A DNA stretch of 64,000 nucleotides, taken from NCBI RefSeq assembly GCF_013868055.1, contig NZ_JACEOL010000030.1, positions 62,001 to 126,000 of the forward strand, read 5' to 3'. The notes under the pieces were generated by a model, which was not told the DNA's origin, made no database searches, and was given only the letters and a program-made list of their open reading frames with translations. The DNA comes from Thermoactinomyces mirandus (GTDB lineage: Bacteria > Bacillota > Bacilli > Thermoactinomycetales > Thermoactinomycetaceae). Both the position numbers and the translations under genes were made by a program. Position 1 is the stretch's first letter, and each line of letters begins with the position of its first letter. This document shows, one piece after another, positions 35,503 to 45,497 of this stretch.

Positions 35503-36164
35503 TGTTGCAATTGCCATCCAGCACTTTGTACTTTGGTGAACCGGAAGATCCCGAAAAGTAAATTTTATGAGAAACTACAAACCAATCATCGACTGAAAGA
35601 ACTGTTTACGCAACAAGTTGAGTCGATCGTCTGGAAGCATAAGTTGTCCAAAGAGACCATCCGGTTGGAGCCGAAAGACGATATCGAAGAAATCCAAATG
35701 TTCGAGATTTATTTGAAGCAGAAGTTCTATTACCAAGAGATCTTGCGGAGCATGGACAAAGCGATTCCTTACCGATTTTGCATGTTCTTATACATAATGG
35801 TTGGGCGAAATTCGCCATTGCCTATAAAGAGAGGAACCAGAACGATGAAAACCGGTTCGTTGTTCATTCCTATTATGAATCGGAGTGGCAGCCGGTGGAT
35901 CAAATCCAGTTCAATTGTATCCAAGGTCTCGATTTGAAAGCCGTATACGAAAACATCATCCGAAACTTACTTGCGATAAAAGCAAAGCCCGATACCGAAC
36001 TGGCGGTAGCTCTCGAACGTAAAGCCCATATTGACAAGCTGACAAAAGAATGTCAGCGCCTTGAATCGAAAATCCGTAGCGAAAAGCAGTTCAACCGGAA
36101 AGTCCAGATGAATATGGAACTGCAGCGGAAGCAGAAAGAACTGAACCAATTGCTCGAAAAATGA
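35502..36164 (+). pseudogene. DUF4391-like protein, two frameshifts
   Basis: The ATG overlaps the helicase stop (TAATG). The reading MLQLPSSTL shifts near 35532 to VNRKIPKSKFYEKL and again near 35775, after DKAIPY, to HVLIHNGWAKFAIAYKE. The joined product would be about 220 residues, with a helical coiled-coil C-terminus (KLTKECQRLESKI). DUF4391 genes are usual neighbours of helicase and type III restriction genes. Both breaks look like single-base changes. Confidence 0.75.
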
Positions 36165-36184
36165 TTGGAGGTTAAGTGAAGACC

Positions 36185-38062
36185 ATGAAAAAACTGACGA
36201 TGAAATCGGTGGATCAAATCCAAAAAAAACATCGAAAAAATTGCTGAACTGTTTTCGAATGTAATCACTGAAACAAGAGATGAGAACGGAAAACTGAAAC
36301 GCGCTGTCGATTTTGACCTGTTGAAACAGGAATTGTCCGATATTCTCGTTGAGGGTGACAAAGAGCGGTATCAGCTCACGTGGCCGGGGAAAAAACAGGC
36401 CATTCTCAATGCCAATACCCCCATCGACAAGACGTTACGTCCGGTCAAAGAAGATAGTGTGAATTGGGACACCACGCAAAACCTGTACATTGAAGGCGAC
36501 AACCTCGAGGTGCTAAAATTTTTGCAGGAATCGTATTTGAACAAAATCAAATGTATTTATATCGATCCCCCTTATAATACTGGGAAGGATTTTATTTACA
36601 AGGACGATTTCCGTTCACCTACTGATGAATATCTTGAAGAATCGGGACAAACGGATGAAGAAGGCAATCGGTTGTTCCAAAACACCGAGTCCAACGGTCG
36701 TTTCCACAGCGATTGGCTAACGATGATGTATTCTAGACTCAAAATCGCGAGGAATTTGCTAAGGGATGATGGAGTTATTTTTATTAGTATTGATGATAAT
36801 GAATTTGATAATATAAAAAAAATATGCGATGAAATTTTTGGATCGAGCAATTTTATTACAGCGATTCCATGGCAATCAAGACAATCAATTCAGAATGATA
36901 CTGATTTAAGTATTAGTCATGAGTATATAGTTGTATATGCGAAAGTGAGGAGGCAGGAAAATAGGAGACTAAAAGAATCAAACATTGATGTTTGGTTTAA
37001 AGAAAAAACATTTGCTTTTTATCCACTTCCATTAGATGAAAGTAAATTTGATAATCCAGATAATCACCGAACGTTAGACCAAATTTAACATATAAAATTG
37101 TCAATCCGAATACGGGCGAGGAATTCTGGCCGCCAAAAGGAAGGTGTTGGAGAACTGATGAGGAGAATTTCAAGAAGTTATTAAAAGATAATAGAATTGT
37201 GTTTGGAAAAACTGGAGAAGGTAGACCTCAATTAAAAGTATTTTATAATGAAAAACGTAGATTTGGGTCAGTTGAAAATACATGGTTCGATGGAGAAAAA
37301 TGCGGTACAGCTACACAAGGAACCAAGGAACAACAAAAACTATTTGATGGAATATCATATTTTGATATCCCAAAATCAACCAAGCTCCTGAAAAAAATTC
37401 TGGTATTAAGTTCGTCACCCAAAACTGACGATATTATCCTTGACTTTTTTTCCGGTTCCGCAACGACCGCTCACGCAGTCATGCAACTCAATGCTGAAGA
37501 CGGTGGAAATCGACAATACATCATGGTCCAGCTTCCCGAACCGACGGATGAAAAATCGGAAGCATACAAGGCAGGATACAAAAACATCTGTGAGATTGGT
37601 AAGGAACGCATCCGCCGTGCTGCGAAGAAAATTAAAGAGGAAACCGGTGCCGATATCGATTACGGATTCCGCGTATTCCGTGTCGATTCGTCCAACATGA
37701 AGGATGTCTACTATACACCAGACAAGCTCGGCCAGGAAGAACTTTTTGATCTCGCTTCCAACATCAAAGAAGACCGAACCGACGAAGATTTGCTCATCCA
37801 AGTGATGCTTGAGTTGGGGCTGGTTTCCTTGCCCATGGAAACGAAACAAATCGAAGGGAAAACCGTCCATTATGTTGCCGGCAATTCCCTGATCGCATGT
37901 TTTGACGAGGATATACCCGAGTCCGTGATCAAAAAAATAGCGGAAGACAAGCCGCTTCGCGTGGTGTTCAGGGATAGCTCCTTTAAGGATGATTCCGCAC
38001 GGATCAATGTCGAGGAACTGTTTAAAATGCTATCTCCGGCTACGGAGATTCAGGTATTGTAA
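36185..38062 (+). pseudogene. mod: Type III DNA methyltransferase Mod, frameshifted and internally deleted
   Basis: The protein should be a beta-class adenine methyltransferase. The first 15 codons (MKKLTMKSVDQIQK) lose frame at an A8 run (about 36221-36228); with seven A the frame would continue into IEKIAELF. The next part holds YIDPPYNTG and the target DWLTMMYSRL block. At about 37070 a second lesion skips residues between DNPDN and RPNLTYKIVNP. The last part, with ILDFFSGSATTAHAV as the SAM-binding motif, continues to 38062. A GGAGG site precedes the ATG. The slip at a homopolymer could be reversible, the second lesion is not. Confidence 0.85.
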
Positions 38063-38076
38063 GGCAGGTGGGACAG

Positions 38077-41000
38077 ATGAAGATTAAATTCAAGCACCAG
38101 CAGTTCCAGTTGGATGCCGTCAAAAGCATTGTCAACTGCTTTGTAGGACAAGCTAATGAACAGTCACGATTTACCTTTGATAAAGGAAGAAGACTAAAGC
38201 ATGAGCAATTGGATTTGGAATCATATAATAAGTTTTCAGATGTGAGCTTTAGGAACAACCCGATCAAACTGACTGATGATGAAATCTTGGCTAACATCCA
38301 AGCCGTACAGCGAAGGAATGGGTTAAAGCAATCCGAACGACTGGAAGGCAGATACAATCTGACAGTGGAAATGGAAACTGGTACAGGCAAGACGTACACG
38401 TACATCCGGACAATGTTTGAACTGTACAATACATATGGCTGGAGTAAATTTATTGTCGTCGTCCCTTCCATCGCCATCCGGGAAGGCGTCTTCAAGTCGT
38501 TTCAGATGACTGAGGATCACTTCATGGCGGAATACGGAACAAAAGCCCGTTATTTCGTATACAACTCCAAACAGCTGAACCAGATCGAAACGTTTGCGAG
38601 TGATGCCGGAATCAATGTAATGATCATCAACTCCCAGGCGTTTGCTGCAAGGGGAAAAGACGCCCGACGAATCTATATGGAGCTGGACGATTTTCAATCC
38701 CGCAAGCCGATTGATGTGATCGCCAGTACGAATCCGATTTTAATCATTGATGAACCGCAGTCCGTGGAAGGCCCGAAAACGAAAAAAGCTTTGGAACTGT
38801 TCAACCCGCTGTTCACCCTTCGGTATTCGGCGACCCACCGGGAAGATTACAATAAAGTGTATCGTTTGGATGCGCTCGATGCCTATAACATGAAGCTGGT
38901 GAAAAAAATCAGCGTGAAAGGCATTTCCGCCAAAGGGACGAGCGGCACGGAGAGTTATTTGTATCTGGAAGGCATCGATGTAAGCAACAAACATGCTCCT
39001 GTCGCCTGGTTGGAGTTTGAAGTGCGGACGAAAACCGGATTGACCAAGAAAACACAGAAGATCCGCACAGGAGACGATCTGTACCAACTGTCCGGCCAAC
39101 TGGAGCAGTATAGAGGATACAAGGTATCCGAGATCAACGGCCAGAAAAACTGGATCGAATTCGCCAATGGGGTGACGCTGCAGGCCGGGGATGTTCAGGG
39201 GGATGTTAACGAACTGCATTTCCGGCGAATTCAAATTCGGGAAACGATCAAGTCCCACTTCAAGAAAGAGAGGGCACTGTTCCATCAAGGCATCAAAGTG
39301 CTGTCGCTGTTTTTCATCGACGAAGTAGCAAAGTACCGGCAATATGATTTAGATGGTAACGAGCAGAACGGCTTCTATGCCGACATTTTCGAGGAAGAAT
39401 ACATCGCTCAGTTGAACGAACACCTTTCGCTGTTTACGGATGATCCGTATGTCCGGTACTTGAACAGCATCCGGGTGCAGGATACGCATAAAGGGTATTT
39501 CTCCATCGACAAGAAAAGCAACCGGCTTGTTGATCCGAAAGTGTCCCGCAGAGAAACCGATTCAGATGATGTAGATGCGTATGATCTTATCATGAGAGAT
39601 AAGGAGCGGCTGCTCAGCTTTTCTGAACCGACGCGGTTCATTTTCTCCCACTCCGCCTTGAAAGAGGGTTGGGACAATCCGAACGTATTTCAGATTTGCA
39701 CATTGAAACACAGCGATTCGACGATCAAGAAACGGCAAGAAGTCGGACGGGGACTGCGGTTGTGCGTCAAACAAAATGGTGACAGGATCGATTCGAGCGT
39801 GCCTGGTATTGATGTCCATGACATCAATGTGCTTACGGTCATTGCCAGCGAATCATACGAACAGTTTGCCAAGCAGCTGCAGAGCGAAATCGCCGAAACG
39901 TTGTCCGAACGACCGAAGAAAGCTGACACCAGTTTCTTTTTGGACAAATTGCTTACAAATGCTCGCGGCGAAAAGCTGCACATTGACGAGACGTTGGCCA
40001 ACAAGCTGCATCGAACGTTTATCCGACAAGGATATGTCGATGACAAGGATGAGCTGACGGACGATTATTTTGCCGCTGTTGACAATCAACAAGTCGTTGT
40101 TCCCGAGGAACTGGCAAATCATCAGGAAGCATTGATCGAGCTGGTGAAGACGATTTATGTCGCCGGCAAGGCCGATTTGACCGAGGACGAACGAAGCAAA
40201 AACATCGAACGATTGCAGCCGAATCACAACTTTTACAAAAAAGAGTTTCAGGAACTGTGGAACCAGATCAACAAAAAGACCGTGTATACAGTTCAGTTTG
40301 ATTCAGACGAGCTGGTTCGGAAATGCATATATGCCCTGGATCATAACTTGCAGGTACTGGCTGTACGATACGCAATCAAACACGGTGAAATGCAAAAAAT
40401 CGAATCCAAGGAGCAGTTGAAACAGGGTGAAGCTTTTGTTACCCGAGATACGCATACAGAATCTGTTCACCATACTGTAACATCGAAGATCAAGTACGAT
40501 CTGGTTGGCAAGCTAATGGACGAGACGCGGCTGACGCGGAAAACGATTGTAAAGATTTTAACCGGAATCCAACCATCCACATTTCTGCTGTTCAGAAAAA
40601 GTCCGGAGGAGTTCATTATCCGGGCAGCCCGGCTGATCAATGAGCAGAAGGCAACGACGATCATCGAGTCCATCACCTACAATGTAATCAACGAAAAGTT
40701 TGAAGCGGAAGTATTCACACAAAATACGTTGAAAGGGCAACTCGGACAAAACGCCGTTCCGGTGGAAAAGCACATTTTCGATTATGTCGTGACCGACTCG
40801 AAAATCGAGCGCACCTTTGCGGAAGAGTTGGATACCAGTCAGGAAGTAAGGGTCTATGCAAAGCTGCCGCGAGGATTCTTTATTCCTACTCCACTCGGCA
40901 ATTATAATCCCGACTGGGCGATTGTATTTAAGGAAGGTGATGTAAAACATATCTACTTTATCGCCGAAACGAAAGGTTCTATGGAATCGCTGGAATTGCG

Positions 41001-41121
41001 CGAAGTAGAGAAGGCAAAAATCGAATGTGCCCGTAAACATTTTGCTAAATTGAATACCGGGAAGTTGAAATATGATGTTGTAAACAGCTACGACAAATTG
41101 CTTGAGATTGTAAAGGCATAA
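38077..41121 (+). CDS. res: Type III restriction endonuclease subunit Res (intact)
   Basis: Res subunits are ATP-driven translocases that, with Mod, cut DNA near unmodified sites. The 1014-residue frame is open and has Walker A METGTGKTYTYIRTM near residue 110, IIDEPQSVEG as motif II, YSATH as motif III, EVGRGLRLCV as motif VI and a C-terminal PD-(D/E)xK nuclease block NYNPDWAIVF...FIAETKG. ATG 38077 has AGGTGG five bases upstream; a GTG at 38068 is an alternative. It lies 14 bases after mod. Without Mod it should not recognise DNA, so an intact res beside dead mod is harmless but odd. Confidence 0.93.
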   Translation: MKIKFKHQQFQLDAVKSIVNCFVGQANEQSRFTFDKGRRLKHEQLDLESYNKFSDVSFRNNPIKLTDDEILANIQAVQRRNGLKQSERLEGRYNLTVEMETGTGKTYTYIRTMFELYNTYGWSKFIVVVPSIAIREGVFKSFQMTEDHFMAEYGTKARYFVYNSKQLNQIETFASDAGINVMIINSQAFAARGKDARRIYMELDDFQSRKPIDVIASTNPILIIDEPQSVEGPKTKKALELFNPLFTLRYSATHREDYNKVYRLDALDAYNMKLVKKISVKGISAKGTSGTESYLYLEGIDVSNKHAPVAWLEFEVRTKTGLTKKTQKIRTGDDLYQLSGQLEQYRGYKVSEINGQKNWIEFANGVTLQAGDVQGDVNELHFRRIQIRETIKSHFKKERALFHQGIKVLSLFFIDEVAKYRQYDLDGNEQNGFYADIFEEEYIAQLNEHLSLFTDDPYVRYLNSIRVQDTHKGYFSIDKKSNRLVDPKVSRRETDSDDVDAYDLIMRDKERLLSFSEPTRFIFSHSALKEGWDNPNVFQICTLKHSDSTIKKRQEVGRGLRLCVKQNGDRIDSSVPGIDVHDINVLTVIASESYEQFAKQLQSEIAETLSERPKKADTSFFLDKLLTNARGEKLHIDETLANKLHRTFIRQGYVDDKDELTDDYFAAVDNQQVVVPEELANHQEALIELVKTIYVAGKADLTEDERSKNIERLQPNHNFYKKEFQELWNQINKKTVYTVQFDSDELVRKCIYALDHNLQVLAVRYAIKHGEMQKIESKEQLKQGEAFVTRDTHTESVHHTVTSKIKYDLVGKLMDETRLTRKTIVKILTGIQPSTFLLFRKSPEEFIIRAARLINEQKATTIIESITYNVINEKFEAEVFTQNTLKGQLGQNAVPVEKHIFDYVVTDSKIERTFAEELDTSQEVRVYAKLPRGFFIPTPLGNYNPDWAIVFKEGDVKHIYFIAETKGSMESLELREVEKAKIECARKHFAKLNTGKLKYDVVNSYDKLLEIVKA

Positions 41122-41148
41122 CTGTAATGGTTGAAAAAGCTGCTACTA

Positions 41149-42212
41149 TAATGACCCCTTACGCTTCCAGACGAAAAATAGAGTTTAATGAAGGAAGCAA
41201 GAAAGGGGTCGTTTTTTATGGGACGGAGAAAATGGACTGCTGAACAAAAAATGGAGATTGTATTAGCTGGAATGGTACCGGGGGCCAATATGATTCAAAT
41301 TGAGATTCTCCGGAAAAAGACAAATTGGGGCCGAAGGTAAAAATGAGGGATTTAGTACGGATCCTGCACAGCGAAGGGTATTCGGTTCCATAAATTACGA
41401 CTGACCTTTGTATCAACCGGACGTATGGATACGCTTTGTTCAAAGAGTATGAACCTAAAAAGCGTGAACGTTCGGACGAAGCGGCGCATCGTCAAAAGAT
41501 CCAAGAGCTTTGCGGAGAGTTTCCGACCAATGGGGTACCGCCGAATCCGGGTTTGGCGGTACAAGCGGCATCAGCTTCGTGTCAACCACAAGCGCGTGTA
41601 CCGCATCATGAAAGAGTTGGGGTTGTTAACCCGTTCCAAAGGAGGAACGGCGAGTAGAAAAAAGCAATCGGGTCGGATCCCGGTCACCGGCTCTAATCAG
41701 CATTTTCAAGTCGACATGACGAAGATTTGGTGTGGGAGTGATGGCTGGGGTTACCTGTTTGCCGCCATCGACGCTTATGACAAAGAAATCGTAGGCTATT
41801 CCTTCTCACGGTTCTGCAGAACCAATGAGCTAAACTAGGCGTTGGAAAACCGTTTTCCTCATGGGGTCAAAGGCTGTGGCCTGACGATCCGCAGTGACAA
41901 TGGATGCCAAATGACCAGCCGCCGTTATGTCAAAGCTTTACAAGACGCCGGAATCAAGCAAGAGCGTACAGGCTACAACAACCCCGATGCCGATGCGTAC
42001 ATCGAGCGCTGGTTCCGGACTCTGAAAGAGGAAACCGTATGGCTCCAGGAATACACCACCTTCCTAGAAGCCAAAAAAGACATCGACCGCTACATCCGGT
42101 TCTACAATGCAGAACGGCCACACTCTGCGTTGGGGTATCTGTCTCCAAAGGAGTTCCGTCAAAGTTTTACCTCAAATGCGGCTTAAAATGTCTGGACTTT
42201 TGGGGTTCATTA
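41149..42212 (+). mobile_element. IS3-family insertion sequence, inactivated
   Basis: The ends TAATGACCCC...TCCAGAC and GTCTGGAC...GGGGTTCATTA form imperfect terminal inverted repeats. Inside, a short orfA begins at 41218 (GRRKWTAEQKMEIVLAGM) and stops at 41338. The orfB-type transposase follows in pieces: a frame around 41425-41838 with FQVDMTKIW (first Asp of the DDE triad) is cut by an in-frame TAG. A frame from 41842 has IRSDNGCQ and YIERWFRTLKEE with the second Asp and the Glu. At 1064 bases it is shorter than normal for the family, so orfA has lost sequence. Confidence 0.88.
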
Positions 42213-42237
42213 AGAGGGAAACATAAGGAGGAAAAAT

Positions 42238-42730
42238 ATGAAATTCGTCCATTTAGATGTTTACTATACGATTTTTAATTGGTTCGCAGAATTACCAGAA
42301 GATATGACCCAAGATAAGCATATTTTTTCTGGTGATTATTTTTTGATCTATCGGAAGATGACGTTTCCTCGTTAAAGGAACTTATTTTAAAAACGAAAGG
42401 AGATGGAATGACTTTGGAGTTTCGTAACTCCGGAAATCGATCGAACTTGAATATATATCTACATACCAACTCTGAAAATAAGGAGCCATTTAACTATATT
42501 GTTGATTGGTTGAAGAACGTGACCAGGGATTGCAATATTTCAATGAAGAAGAACAAACGTACTCAAACATCGAGGGCTTTTATCTTTCACTGGAATTCAA
42601 TGGGCCAGTTCTAGTAGAGAAAATACAAGAAATTGCACAAGCTAATGGATACGAGTTGAATATAATCTATAAAGAAAGCGTATCATTTGAACATTGTGCT
42701 GGTAACTTTATGGAATTCATAACTTTTTAG
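42238..42730 (+). pseudogene. Frameshifted small protein gene, unknown family
   Basis: AAGGAGGAAAAAT precedes an ATG. The first frame, MKFVHLDVYYTIFNWF, runs into a stop at 42375. Coding continues in other frames (DDVSSLKELILKTKGDGMTLEF, then FYLSLEFNGPVLVEK, ending at 42730). The joined product would be about 155 residues of mixed alpha and beta type, like many small immunity proteins. I do not recognise it. Confidence 0.6.
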
Positions 42731-43049
42731 TTAAGCCAGCATCCGAAGCGATCAGCAACATATCGTTGAATTTATTGAGTAACACAATATATGATAAGTT
42801 AAAAGAAGATCATCCTACAAAATATTTTGCAGGAACTATTAATCCCGAAGCTATTCTAAATATTGTTGTAGATCACTTTAGAGAGGAATCCAAAGCTAGT
42901 TTATTGTTATAGGGGAGCAATTACAGATCACGAAACGGGAAATTGTACACATTTAGTACAATCCCGCTATTGTGATTATGAGATAGAATTTGATAAAAAT
43001 CAGATTGTTCGAATTGAATCGAAACCCCGTACACAGACACGTATCTAAA
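42731..43049 (+). pseudogene. Coding remnants of another small protein
   Basis: An open stretch with no start codon (ISLNLLSNTIYDKLKEDHP and NPEAILNIVVDHFREE) is followed, after a one-base frame change near 42907, by YRGAITDHETGNCTHLVQ and so on to 43049. It reads like one decayed protein of about 105 residues. Family unknown. Confidence 0.45.
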
Positions 43050-43127
43050 TTAGAGCTTCATAATCACCCCGAGAATTAATCAGCGAATCTCTCCGAGGGA
43101 TTCAAATTAGTGCAATTCACATAAAAA

Positions 43128-43160
43128 GAAAGCAGCCCATTAGGTTTTTGGGCTGCTTTT
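43128..43160 (+). terminator. Terminator-like hairpin, right twin
   Basis: AGCAGCCC/GGGCTGCT with a T-run, plus a downstream stretch matching the one behind 31862-31894. Confidence 0.75.
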
Positions 43161-43375
43161 TAATATGTTCAAGTATCGATTCAAAGTGTCCATATTCTTG
43201 CTAGTCGGTTTCACTTAAAGCCAGAAGTATTTTACTTAATCAAATAAGTCGTTTCATCGAGGTGGGATTGAGAATTGATTTTGGAAAAAGGTATAGGAAA
43301 GAGTCGGACTTGCAGCAAAAGTGGTTCGGCTTTTTAGACGGCTGTTGTTCTTTGTGTCGTTTCATAATACTAAGT

Positions 43376-44032
43376 GAGATCAGCCTATCTCATCGGGGAG
43401 TTCTTTTCCTGGATGAACTGCCGGAATTTTCAAAGATCGTGCTGGAGGTGCTCCGGCAGCCGTTGGAAGATGGAAAAGTAACATTGGGACGGGCCAGGGC
43501 GGTCTATACCTATCCGGCCGAGTTTATGCTGGTCACTTCAATGAATCCGTGCCCGTGCGGTTTTTTTGGTTATGAAGAGGACCGCAGTTGTACCTGTACA
43601 CCACATCAGGTGCAGCGGTACCGATCCAGGATCTCTGGTCCCTTGCTGGATCGGATCGATATCCATATCGAGGTGCCGAAAGTAGATTTCAAGACCTTGA
43701 GTGAAGGAAAAACCGGTGAATCGTCTGCAACCATTCGCCAGCGCGTCAACCAGGCACGAAAGAGGCAGCGCGAGCGTTACGAAGGGAAAGAAAACCTGAC
43801 CAACAGCATGATGAGCACAGCCGATATTCGCAAATATTGCATCCTGGACAAGGAATCGCGCCAGATGATGAAGCAGGCTTTCGAACTGCTTGGCTTGAGC
43901 GCCCGTGCCCATGACCGCATTCTAAAGGTGGCCCGCACCATTGCCGACCTCGCCGGGGAAGACCGGATTCAGGCCGGCCATATCGCCGAAGCGATCCAGT
44001 ATCGCAGTCTGGACCGGAAGTTTTGGGAATAG
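43376..44032 (+). pseudogene. 3' fragment of comM (second copy)
   Basis: From GAGATCAGCCTATCTC to the stop codon this equals codons 291-508 of comM. It keeps an open frame joined to 38 unrelated codons upstream (43262), so a 256-residue hybrid could be read, but it lacks the whole LonC-like domain and Walker A. Differences to comM are clustered: none in the first 160 bases, many between 43537 and 43745, few later. This suggests recombination between two comM alleles. Confidence 0.88.
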
Positions 44033-44073
44033 GGGGACACACAATATTTTCTACATAGTTTAATAGGTATGTA

Positions 44074-44105
44074 AAAAGCTCCGTGTCTTTATGAGCGGAG
44101 TTTTG
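44074..44105 (+). terminator. Terminator behind the comM fragment
   Basis: Same stem as 28559-28590 with one change in the loop. Confidence 0.75.
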
Positions 44106-44266
44106 TTGTTCATGTAAAAATCCTGATTGAGATTGACTAAATGTAATTGCCTTCCCTAATTTATTGCCCGTAAATCTACTGCTCTTGCAATATGATTGTA
44201 TTTTGCAATATCTGCACCTGCAATTAATTTGCCTCAATTTTACGATTTTGCTCCGTACTTCATCTT

Positions 44267-44338
44267 AAAAAGTACCTCCTTGCTATTTAAGGGTTCACTG
44301 GCCAGTGGGACGCCTGTATGTTAGCAGGAGGTACTTTT
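44267..44338. repeat. Long inverted repeat at the leader-distal end of array 4
   Basis: Same sequence as 28755-28825, including the palindrome in the loop. Confidence 0.75.
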
Positions 44339-44364
44339 CTTTTTCAAATCCTCTTTTATTTCAT

Positions 44365-44737
44365 TACAGGAATGCTCACAGGTACGATCAAAATTCAAAG
44401 GTGCGCATTTCGCGGTATTTCCTCCGGATTGTTTCAATTCCTCACAGGTACGATCAAAACTCTTTGCACCCGTTGATTGCGTCCGTGATCCGGCCAGTTT
44501 CAATTCCTCACAGGTACGATCAAAACAGTTGAGCCAATCGTGTACGCTCGCTGACCAATCCTTTGTTTCAATTCCTCACAGGTACGATCAAAACCTTCGA
44601 AAAAATCGCAGACGAATATGTCGTTATTGATGACGATAGTTTCAATTCCTCACAGGTACGATCAAAACTCTAACTTGTAGCTCGTAGCCTGCCGGTATGT
44701 CAAAAATGTTTCAATTCCTCACAGGTACGATCAAAAC
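44365..44737 (-). CRISPR. CRISPR array 4, five intact repeats plus one degenerate
   Basis: Repeats (minus strand, the same form as array 3) lie at 44431, 44497, 44565, 44639 and 44708, with a degenerate unit at 44365. The spacer at 44395-44430 is identical to 28882-28917 in array 3; the other four spacers are different and 36, 38, 44 and 39 bp long. The leader is on the right. Confidence 0.97.
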
Positions 44738-44867
44738 CCCAAAAAGTATTGCTATTAAGCCATTCTACAAATGATCCTATTTTCCTCTTGACTAACCAAT
44801 TTTTGAACTAAAAAATAAAAAATCCAGTAATGACGCGGCTTTTCAAACCATTTGCCGGAATATTCAG
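44738..44867 (-). promoter_or_regulatory. CRISPR leader of array 4
   Basis: Practically identical to the leader of array 3, with the conserved TAGAATGGCTTAATAGCAAT block next to the first repeat. Confidence 0.75.
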
Positions 44868-44912
44868 TGTCGTCGATCCCCCGGGTTTACTCCTCTACTG
44901 GAGGTCGACGAC
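44868..44912 (-). repeat. CRISPR-associated hairpin element, copy 4
   Basis: As copy 3, but its outermost base pair is lost (T in place of A after the last arm). The duplication ends here. Confidence 0.85.
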
Positions 44913-45218
44913 TTTCTTGGTATACTGGAATCAAAAATAGTTGATCAGAAATTACTTACCGCAAACAATGATTCAGTTTCTGAAAGAATATAGCTTAACA
45001 TCGGATAATTGCAAGGCTATCCAAAGTCAGATGATCGGGCACACCTTTTCAATGATGAGAATCCGGTTTAAGTAAAGTAAAGCTCTAATCTTTTACGAAT
45101 ATGGATAATAAATCGCAAAATTTGTTTTAAATTTCGCTATATTTTGTTGTCGCAGGGAGTGGGTAAAGTGAACAGACTTGGTGAGGCTTTTAAACATGTA
45201 GATTATAATTCGTTTGTA
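44913..45218. other. Intergenic region without a recognised gene
   Basis: A+T-rich sequence beyond the duplication end. I see no coding frame with a ribosome site, no terminator and no similarity to other parts of the window. Confidence 0.4.
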
Positions 45219-45497
45219 TTACGGTTGAACCCGGTGGTGGACACTGTAAGCAAGTCGGGAATTATTCCTGATTTCAAAGGTATAGCGAACCCTTTTGTAA
45301 TTGTCGAGATGATTCATAATCTCTTCTTTCTCTGTTTCACTTAGAGTATAAAAATTAAGGGAGTCTTTAGTTTCGGCAAATTCTTTTAAAGGGTGTACTT
45401 TAACATTTGTTAATTCAACTTCCATAGCACCGCTTATTGAAGACTGATAAAAGACAGTAAAAGCACCAATTAATAAGATTAATGAAAGGATAGTCAT
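45219..45497 (-). CDS. Small exported or membrane-anchored protein, unknown
   Basis: The 92-residue frame starts with a hydrophobic helix (MTILSLILLIGAFTVF), which would be a signal anchor, followed by a soluble part with VELTNVKVHPLKEF and a helix EEIMNHLDNYKRVRYTF. No ribosome site of quality precedes the ATG. The end looks abrupt, so this may be the truncated front of a longer exported protein. Function unknown. Confidence 0.4.
   Translation of the reverse strand: MTILSLILLIGAFTVFYQSSISGAMEVELTNVKVHPLKEFAETKDSLNFYTLSETEKEEIMNHLDNYKRVRYTFEIRNNSRLAYSVHHRVQP

Larger units (their letters stand above)
43376..44912 (+). repeat. Segmental duplication, copy B
   Basis: Counterpart of 27862-29317. 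It is 81 bases longer because array 4 has one more spacer-repeat unit and longer spacers. The left junction is inside comM and the right junction is at the end of the hairpin element. Confidence 0.92.

Noticed and set aside
45144..45344. 66-codon plus-strand frame
   Set aside because: It is antisense to the more protein-like minus-strand frame at 45219-45497.
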